From: Magnolia sinica
Lineage: Eukaryota > Streptophyta > Magnoliopsida > Magnoliales > Magnoliaceae
Assembly (NCBI RefSeq): GCF_029962835.1
Contig: NC_080588.1
Span: 60,412,001-60,476,000 of the forward strand
Direction: 5' to 3'
Length of the DNA: 64,000 bases
Below the pieces are notes generated by a model. That model worked only from the letters and a program-made list of their open reading frames with translations, searched no databases and had not been told where the DNA came from. The position numbers were made by a program, and so were the translations under genes. This document shows positions 56,036 to 64,000 of this stretch, one piece after another. The stretch's first letter is position 1. Each line of letters starts with the position of its first letter.

Positions 56036-58185
56036 TGTTTGGTTAACCTGGAAATCACTTAAAAGTAATTAGTTGTGTAGCTTTATATAGGAAATCACTC
56101 CAAAATCTCCTTATCATGAAAAAAAGCTTGGCACAAGATATGTTATTTGGTTAAGCCCATGTAAATAAAAAGCTTGGCATAAGATATGTTATTTGGTTAC
56201 GCCCACGTAAATAAATCTTTAAGCTCATTTTTCAACTAAACCTAATATGAATATTTCAACAAACCCATCAGTCTTTTTAAGGGGCTAAAGTGTTAATTTG
56301 GTTTTTTATCCTTTTATGCTTTTCTTTAGTCCCATATTGAATAGAATGGAAAAAAGAAAAATGGCTTATATATGACTCTTGTCAAGTGTGTTGATCTATG
56401 CCCAAACCCGTACGTGTGCGCAAGGGTGCAGCTAGTGGGAAATCTGGCCCAGAAGCCTTTAAATGGGTGTGTGTGGACATGCGCACTTGCATGTACTCGT
56501 GCACAAGGGGGTGCAATTGGACCCCGGGTGTCTTGATGTGGTGTCCTATTAGTGTGGATTTTGTACTAGTGTGTGCACGTTGTGTGGAAACATTGCTGAG
56601 AATCAAGGCAGGTGGATATGACTGTGGTATGAACAACTGAATCAGAACTCAGATGAACATGGGATTTCGGTGACTTAAGGCCGTAGATATTTAGCCTACT
56701 CATAAGATAAATGTACCCCAACGAAAGCCGTTGGGCAGTAGCGAACTAGATTAGGAAAAGTGAGATAAATATAAAACTTAGGTAGATATAAAAGTAGGTA
56801 GATGTGTTTAGCGTGGGGTCTCTAGCTCTTCTTCTTGTGCTCCATTTATAGCTTTTTTGAGGCAATGATAGGCCCTTGCTTAGCTTCTAGATGCTTCGTG
56901 GGAGCTTTCTAGATATGTAATCTTTTCTTTAGCAAAACGGGACTTGCGTTGGGAAAAAAGGGCTTCGAACTTGTTGGTTTCTCGGATCTTCTTTAGTAGT
57001 TGATCCTTTGCGAAGATCTTCATGGTCCGCTAAGGATCTGGCCTAGAACCTCCAAAGTTTCTCTAATGAAGATAACCAGGCCAAGTTTCGGGGAGCTCAA
57101 TGGTTGATCTCTATCAAACATGACCAGTCAACATCTCCGTTAATGGCCCACCTTGTCAACTTTAAGGTGTTGGACGGTATAGATCAAACCACCTCCTTCG
57201 TTTAACCCTCCAAACAGTGATGGTCTGGAGTGCTAAAGGAATTTGACCCCAGACACTCATTTGTCATTTGGACAGACCAAATCTCCCATTCTCTTGATTT
57301 AGATCATCGTGTAGAATGAGACTGGATATGGGTTCAGCCATCCCTTGGTCTACGAAATCTTCTAAATCGCTATTAGTTCTCCAAACATCTCTTGGAAAAT
57401 CTCTCATTTTGAAAGGATCGTGAGAGACGGCCTCGCAGATGAGATCATATCCAGTTGTGAGATAGGATACGTTCGTTCGGCGGGTCTTTTATAAACATGC
57501 CAGGCATGTTGCCTCATTTAATGGGCACGTTAGTCGTGGCACATGACAATTCATCCCCTTAAAAGGCCTGATAAGAGTCTACACTATCGTATTAATATTA
57601 TAATACATAACGTCGATAGAAGATTAAACGAAAATCTCTTCAGGTGAGAGTATAAGTTCTGCATATGCCAAACAAATAGTATCTCCACGTGGCATCCTCC
57701 CATAAGTCCACGTTAGGGCACCAAAAAAGGCTGTAAACAACCCCTATTTGAATAAAAATTGAAAATCCCGAACTATAATATACATAAACCTTTAAGGTAA
57801 AGCTTTGTATTAAACACACATTAGAGTCGTTTCTGTCAAAACCCCATCCCCTCGCTCTCTATGCAATTTTTGTGTAACAATGTTTTGAATCGCGCTCGTA
57901 GCATAGCTACAACGCTATGTAGTGTTAGCAAATAGTGATGTAGTGCATTTCTTTAATAAAAGATAATTGTATTTTGTATTTTAAATACTCTCAACCTTTG
58001 AGATTTAAAATTCTTTTCATACTTGTGATTTCAATTAAATACTATTAATTAAAGCAGTTTGATCAGAAAATTGTTGATGTGACAATGATTTGATTTGGTT
58101 TATACATGTGGCTTAACTTTTTGATAAATGATAATTAATTATTTGTTTGAATATGCTTATACTTGAAAAAAATGAATCATCTTTT
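56036..58185. other. Unassigned repeat-like DNA, no gene recognised
   Basis: A near-identical direct repeat of AAAAGCTTGGCA(C/T)AAGATATG and TTATTTGGTTA occurs at about 56121 and 56167. A segment from 56330 has GTCCCATATTGAATAG followed by a TATA-like CTTATATATGA, as in some LTR leaders. The 56382-56640 open frames on both strands are a chance pair. The 57000-57560 part resembles degraded LTR DNA, but no coding domain or primer site is visible. Confidence 0.4.
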
Positions 58186-58187
58186 AA

Positions 58188-58220
<33 letters not shown>
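58186..58220. repeat. (TG)n-(AG)n microsatellite
   Basis: A TG run followed by an AG run. Confidence 0.95.
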
Positions 58221-58396
58221 AACGCTCAGCTGTGCACCGGTTCGCATATCATTACGTGCGAACCTTACTATCAACCATCCGATAAGGCAGACGGTCTGGA
58301 TGAAGGCGCTCTTATGCGCGAGTTTGAAAGAGCGAGTTTCCTTCTCTGGCACGCCTCTTCACCCTATTCTCTAACTCTCCGAATGATGTGGAGAAA

Positions 58397-58881
58397 GCCT
58401 TTCGCATGAGGTTCTTCCGCTGGGATGCTAGGTGGGGCCCACCATGATGTTTTTTGAGAAATCTACCCTGTCCATCCATTTTTTGAGCTCATTTTAGGAC
58501 CTATGACTAAAAATTAGCAGGATGCAAGACTTAAGTGGGCCGAACTAAAGGAAAAGGTGGGTAGGGAATTTTCTAACGTTGAAACCTCCCTGGACGTCGA
58601 CAGTGATTTTTTCTGCTATTCATACCATTCGTAATGTCATTACCATTGAGATGAACTGAAAACACAAATATTAGCCTGATTCAAAGCTTCTGAGTCACAG
58701 GAATATTTCAACTGTGTGTGTTCAATCCTTACGTTTTCAGCCCACTTGAGTATCGTATCCTTCTCATTTTTGGCCTCATGTCCTAAAATGATCTCACAAA
58801 ACGGATGGACGGATTGGATTTCTCAAAAACATCACGGTGGGTCCCACTTAGGTTTCCAACACATGAGCTTTTTGCGAAAGC
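58397..58881. mobile_element. Fold-back element, Mutator-like (copy M8)
   Basis: Arms GCCTTTCGCATGAGG and CTAGGTGGGGCCCACCATGA pair with the reverse complement of GCTTTCGCAAAAAGC and CTAAGTGGGACCCACCGTGA at the other end. The interior phrase CATTTTAGGACCTATGAC pairs with CATGTCCTAAAATGATC. It is non-coding, with ends defined only approximately. Confidence 0.65.
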
Positions 58882-58898
58882 GCGTTTGGTGACTTCAG

Positions 58899-59464
58899 AA
58901 GCGAATTAGTTATGGATAGGTTGAGTAGCTAGACTTGCTACTGAAGTGACGTCACTAGGTTTTGTAGGCCCCACCATGGTGCATAATTTGTATCCAAACC
59001 ATCCATCCATTTAGAGAGATAATTTTAGGTCATGACCCAGAGAATGAGCCACACACAAAGCTTCAGTGAACCCACCACAGAAAACAATGGGGAGAGTGAT
59101 GCCCACCGTTAAAAACTTCTAAGGGCCACAAAAGTTTTTGATCAAGCTGATATTTATGTTTTCCCTTCTTTCATGTCTGCGTTAACTTATGAACAGTTTG
59201 GATCTCAAATAAACATAATGGTGATCCTTAGGAAGTTTCCAACGGTGTGCATCACTCTCCCCACTATTTTATGTGGTGGGGTCCACTACAACTTTGGATC
59301 TGCCTTATTCTTTGCTTTATGCCCTAAAATAATCTCTCCAAATGGATGGATGGTGTGGATGTAACACATACATCATGATGGATCCCACAAAACTTGATGA
59401 TGCCAGTTCAGTATCCAGTCACGCTGCTCAAATTATCAGTAACTAATCCGCATCCAGTAACCTC
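58899..59464. mobile_element. Fold-back element of the M1 family (copy M9)
   Basis: Left arm GCGAATTAGTTATGG, GCTACTGAAGTGACGTCACTA; right arm reverse complement GGATGCGGATTAGTTACTG. The interior is closely similar to 9640-10154, including the GTGACGTCACCAAG-like region and AAAACTTCTAAGGGCCACAA. It lies immediately next to M8. Confidence 0.72.
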
Positions 59465-59527
59465 TTGTGAAATCCGTGCGGATCGCGACCTATCGCCACC
59501 CGTCTGCAACTATGAATGGGCAGGAGC

Positions 59528-59662
59528 TTTAAGTGGTCACGTGATGTATGGATTTTATCGACACCGTCCATCCATTTTTCCTTATCATTTCAGGGCATTA
59601 TCCCAAAACTGAAGCAGATCCAAATCTCAAGTGGACCACACCACAGGAAGCAGCGGTGATAA
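59528..59662. mobile_element. Left half of a fold-back element split by a solo LTR
   Basis: It begins with the family core (GTGATGTATGGATTTTATCG, CACCGTCCATCCATTTTTCC) and reaches CACACCACAGGAAGCAGCGG. It is then interrupted at 59663 by a long solo LTR and resumes at 63832 after the duplicated GATAA with TGATTCTCACTGTTAAAA, exactly as an unbroken copy would read. Confidence 0.82.
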
Positions 59663-62600
59663 TGTAACATCCCAAGATTTCATGGCCAGACTTTATACTC
59701 GTGCCCGAGAAAAATGGGTATTAACAATGTACAAACTGGATGCTCTGAAATCGCACCCTATTTTTTTCATTTGGATTACATCTAAATACATTCATGAAGG
59801 TAACATTCACAAGAATAAAATTAACAGTATTGATTATATTTCATCAGAGTAAAAGAATAATCAACGGCCTTTCTAATTAAAGCTTATTACATTCATCGAG
59901 TTCGCAGCGGAAGTATAAAGCTAGCTAAATAAACTATCTTCGTATTCTTTCAGTACAGTCTTCTATAGGGAGATGGTCCTCTAAGTCTTTAAATTTGTAC
60001 GTCACCTACATAATCTGTACAATTGGGAGAGGGTCAATGCCCTACTCATAGTGAAGGTTATCCTTTAAGATTAGTAGTAATTCAAAATATTCATAAAGCA
60101 CTATAAATATTCTGATATGTCAATCACTCCACACTATAAGAGGTATCAATGCGCAATCAATCTATATGAGATGCATGCCTAGCATAGTATATGCGATGTA
60201 TCACACTTAGCGATCGCCACAATGTGGAATATGATTACAGTTATCTGACTCGACCCGCATCCCATACTACGGATATTCGTCGGCGTGTCCCACGTTTAAC
60301 ATGATTTTACACGGTTATCCTAAGATGACCACAACACGTATCTCGATGAATACGCACCTAGAAATTGGAGCGACTATTTGTGACAACCAACCCCCCTCTA
60401 ATATAGGAATTGATGTACTGCGTATACAGAACGACTCACGTACACCAACCAGTGCAACATCGCCCGAGAACCCCAGAATTATGTGGCGCCTCAGGGCCAC
60501 TACCGAAAACGCATTACGTCCACGATATTTAATTGATTGTCAGAAGAGGGATTCCAACATAGTACTTGAATCAAGAGAGAATTCCCTAATCCATGGTCAG
60601 TTAAGAAGATCAAGACACTTACCAAATCCTTAAGGAGAAAGGGGCGAGTGACAATAACCAACTCGAATAAGAGGCAAGTGACAAAGGTCAACTCAAAGAT
60701 GAGGAGAGAGGTTAAAGCCAATTCAAATAATAGAAGAGCAGCAAAGGTCGATTCTTTAATAGGGGTGGCAATGGCCAACTCCATAATTAGAAGAGCGAAC
60801 ACCGTCAATTCTTGGTAATGGAGAGTGGCAGAGCCAAATCAATGGTAAGGCAAGAGTAAGGCTTGTATCCACAGCCTCCCATGAATCCAAGAAAGCCTCT
60901 TACAATAAATATCATGTAAAAATCTCAAAAGGGTCAATAATTGATGATGACAAATTAAAATGAAAACAAAAGGAAAGTAATGGAAATCTGAGGATCGATA
61001 AAAGATATGTAAAGGATAAGTATAAAGGCAAGATAAGACATTCACTCAATTAAGACAAAAGGTATGAAAAGGGCATGATAAAATAGTATGAAGACATAAA
61101 AGGGTAGGATAAATATATCAACTTAAATTAACATAAGCTTAGGATAAAACTCTCACCCGACTTTGACTCAAACTCGGCGAGTCAACTCGGCTCGACTCGG
61201 AACCCGACTTTCCTTATCTCTCTTTCCTTCTTTCTTTCTTCCCTTTCCCTTTCTTCCTTTCTTTCTTTCCTTTCTCTTCTCTCTTTTCTTTTCTTTTCTT
61301 TCTCTTTCTTTCTTGCTGCTACGTCCAGCAAGGAGCTGGACGTCGCGCTCTCTCTCCCTGTCTTTCTTTTCTTCTTTCTTTTGTTTTCTGTCTTGCGGAC
61401 GGCAGGGCGTCCCCTTTTATAGCCTGTCTGAAGTCCCGAAACTTCTCTGCGTAAGTCTGTTTACGTAGCAGTAACAATTGCGTAAGACCTACGCTGTTTG
61501 TTTTCTTAGCCGAGAAAACAGAGCACCCAACTCCCTGCTGTCTTACAGATCGAATTCAGCGTGCCGATGGTCGAATCCTCCATTTCAACAAGATGGCCGG
61601 TTCAGATCGCCCATCACGACTATAACGGAGGTCCACAACGATCTGCAAGGATCGGCATCCGTGCGGATCGCGCAGAAAGGGTACGCGGAATTTGTGGTGC
61701 GGTCCAATTCGTGACTGAACCTGCGTATCCGTGGGACCTCGACTCTGGATAAATCGAGTATGGGTTAGATCGGTTTCATCCCATATCTGTGATGAACGGT
61801 TTGGATTGGCCAGATGGGTCGTTCTGGTGGCCCACAACTCAACCGATCGGACGTTGTCCGTTGATGTTGCAGTGCAGAGGTTTTCATGCCGCGATTGTTG
61901 CGTGCCCATAGTTGTGCATAGATGTGCACGAACGGCATGAGTATAGTCGTTTTGTCTCCTCCTAGATACGATGGACAGCCCAGATCATCCAGTTGGATGA
62001 TGATGGTGGCCCATCATTCGTCTCAGCGGATGATGTTTGCGAGCGACGGAAGAAAGGAAATCAGTTTCCTTTTATTTTCAAAAAAACTGTCGGGTCAAAC
62101 CTTGTTTGACCCGATTTCTGGTTTGGTGCACAGCCGGTGCATGTGCACTGTGCACTTGCATTGTAAGTAGGGTCCACTTGTAATAGTGTTTCGAGAAATC
62201 CACTCTATTGATCCGTTTTGTAGGGTCGTGTTACACCAGGGGCCAAAGTATGGGACTGATCCGAGCTTTTGGTGGGCCATAATACTAGTCAACGTGGGGA
62301 TCAAGTTCACCATTGAACCAAACCACTATGGAAAGTTACTTACGTGTAATGCACGTGATTTCATGTGCTTCTTGGCTCCGTGAATGGTTGGGGTGAAGGT
62401 GTGGTCCAGTATGATGTTTGGTGGGAAATCCTCTCCTTTCATTAGCTTCCTCATGTTAAGTTGGCCCAAGAGGTGAAATATGAAGCTGATTCGAGTTTCC
62501 GGTGGAACACATGATTGGCTGACATGAGGGAAATTTTTTATTATTGGAAAAAGTCTATGTTGGGCATTTGAAAATAGGTGGGGAGGACTCCACGCTAGTT

Positions 62601-63831
62601 TGAGTGATCTTGAGTAGAGGAAAAACATGATTTCCTTGTTTGAGCGTGATTCACTTTGGATAAGGCTTCCACTTGCGAATGTGACACATATGAGAGGCTA
62701 AGTGGGGTCCACTATGATGCATTTTTGGAAGATCCATTCCACTCATCACTATAGTCACGCCGTGTTAGCCCATGAACCCAAATATGAAGTAGATTGGAGT
62801 CTTACATGAGCTAATCTTAGAAATTCTCATAACAGGTGTTAAAAAGGACTTGATTTTAATTGACAGTCTATGTTCAATGATCAGGGTCCAATTTTGAAAA
62901 AAATGTAAAGTCAAGATAGGTGAATGGTTAGACGAAACTTGGTGGTTGATCGATGGTGGGAAAAGGATATCACCTTTTGCGTCAAAAAGAAGGAACTGGC
63001 TTCAGCATTCAATGGTGTAGGATCATAGATCGGAATCCAAATTTTGTATAACGTCGTAGTCATGTGAGGCCAAGGTGTGGTCAAAATTTGAGTTGCGATG
63101 GACGGCCGGAAGTGGCTATATTTGAATATCTAGATTTATATAGAGTTGATAAGCCTTGAAAGGATAACTTCGCGCCTAAGGAAAGCCTACCAGAGTGGAG
63201 TCTTCATATTTCATTCTTGGTTCATATGATGGGCAATCCAAGTCGTTTATATAAAAGGAAATATTCAACTATGATTAGCCACGAGGTTTCTTCACTTGAT
63301 AGACACCAAAATTAACGGTTAAGGGGCTGATCTGTCAATTGGGTCATTTTTACAATAATCTAATGACTGAAATTCGACGTGTATGGTTAATTTATAATAC
63401 ATAGGCATGGTATAAAATTTCTCATCAAGCAGATCATGGGAACCATGTGATCTAGAATTCAGGGGTATAGGTTAATGACATTTTCATAATTATTGTTGAT
63501 TTAAAAGCTTCGTGAAATCAAGTGTTCTACTTGGTTCTATGTCCATTTCTAAGCAATTTTTACAAAAGAACTTGCATCTAAATCATTATGGTTAAAGAGT
63601 TATTCACCGATTTAATCAAGAAAAGATACATGTATCCGACCACATGATCAACGGTCGAATGACTTGATTTATGGATGAAGGTCATTCCCAGTGATCAGAT
63701 CTAGGTTTGAGAGTAGACGCAAGGTGAGGATAGCTAAGTTGGTATCGTATCCATATATATGTTCCGTTAAATCTCACATTAACGCTCAAGAACTTTCAAT
63801 ACTTGGGTATTGAAAAGTTCGGGGCGTCACA
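59663..63831 (-). repeat. Long solo-LTR-like unit 3 with 5-bp target duplication
   Basis: Minus-strand sense begins TGTGACGCCCCGAAC at 63831 and ends CTTGGGATGTTACA at 59663. A perfect duplication GATAA flanks it (59658-59662, 63832-63836). It is 4.17 kb with no coding domain. In sense order it has a GGGCTGATC module (63322-63485), a GTGCAC-rich stretch (62125-62165), a TATA box (GCTATAAAAGG, about 61413-61423), a 180-bp purine-rich tract (61203-61385) and a short tandem repeat (60640-60830). Near the end (59990-60075) is the CTATGAGTAGGGC region shared with unit 1. Confidence 0.85.
60640..60830. repeat. Degenerate ~30-bp tandem repeat within unit 3
   Basis: About six imperfect copies of a GAGGCAAGTGACAAAGGTCA-like word followed by ACTCAAATAATAGAAG. 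The 102-codon minus-strand frame over it (recurring LLLFELxxxT) is made by the repeat. Confidence 0.6.
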
Positions 63832-64000
63832 GATAATGATTCTCACTGTTAAAATTGTTTTAGGACCCATCGTGATGTTTATTTGGCAACCAACTTGTAG
63901 ATTAGGTCATAAAGACCTGGATGATGGCAAAAAACAAATATAAGCTTGATCCAAAAATTTGGTAGCCCCAAGAAGGTTTTAATGGTGAGAGTTCAATCAA
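63832..64000. mobile_element. Right half of the split fold-back element (runs off window)
   Basis: It continues the element of 59528-59662 after the GATAA duplication, with the family phrases GGACCCATCGTGATG, AGGTCATAAAGACCTGGATG and AGCTTGATCCAAAAATTTGG. The far end lies beyond the window. Confidence 0.82.

Noticed and set aside
56330-56376. snRNA-type promoter (GTCCCATATTGA upstream element plus TATA)
   Set aside because: The upstream element departs from RTCCCACATCG and no U1, U2, U4, U5 or U6 start follows; such words also occur in LTR leaders.
56382-56640. 84- and 80-codon overlapping frames on opposite strands
   Set aside because: They are mirror frames over one low-complexity region without stops; no domain in either.

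Overview
The window looks like gene-poor, repeat-dense plant nuclear DNA. The evidence is LTR retrotransposons of plant lineages (Sirevirus-type Copia, Athila-type Gypsy, chromovirus), many non-autonomous DNA transposons with 9-bp target duplications, AT-rich microsatellites, and one short CpG-rich gene start. The many ~500-bp fold-back elements with the core GGGCCCACCATGATGTATG suggest a magnoliid or other early-diverging angiosperm. That placement is an impression, not a demonstrated fact. No RNA gene, CRISPR array or prokaryotic feature was seen.

Layout. (a) 1-8180: a Sirevirus-like Copia element on the minus strand. It comprises a complete 5' LTR with its promoter, an initiator-tRNA-Met-type primer site, a gag-pol broken by one frameshift and several stops, and an unbroken env-like reading frame that runs off the left edge, so the 3' LTR lies outside. 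(b) 8181-18523: mostly unidentified or degenerate repeat DNA, with several fold-back transposons, an AGCTCG-rich hAT-like element and a worn LTR-like promoter fragment. (c) 18524-30436: a nearly complete Athila-like Gypsy element on the minus strand with two 2.1-kb LTRs. Its gag and PR-RT-RNaseH frames are open but its integrase is ruined. An extra primer-site/leader segment beyond its 3' LTR shows it once belonged to an LTR-sharing tandem. (d) 30576-34393, 36674-41337 and 59663-63831: three related 3.8-4.7-kb units with TG...CA ends, interpreted as very long solo LTRs. Two have perfect 5-bp target duplications. (e) 35994-48224: an older Athila-like element on the plus strand. Its LTR is split by one long solo LTR, its gag is split by a poly(T)-headed insertion, and it is cut short by a deleted chromovirus. 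(f) 49-54 kb: fold-back tandem repeats, a 21-bp minisatellite, and four Mutator-like elements in a row just upstream of the only plausible host-gene signal. (g) 54476-54722: a probable first exon of a plastid-targeted protein. It is followed by a perfect-TIR element embedded in TA microsatellites, an inverted second copy of that element, and more nested repeats to the window end.

The retroelement genes would once have worked as complete replication units: gag for the particle, protease, reverse transcriptase and RNaseH for DNA copying, and integrase for insertion. Every copy seen here carries disabling damage. The most interesting signals are regulatory: palindrome arrays upstream of LTR TATA boxes in two unrelated families, a promoter-proximal module shared between an Athila LTR and a long solo LTR, and a tRNA-like sequence inside another long LTR.
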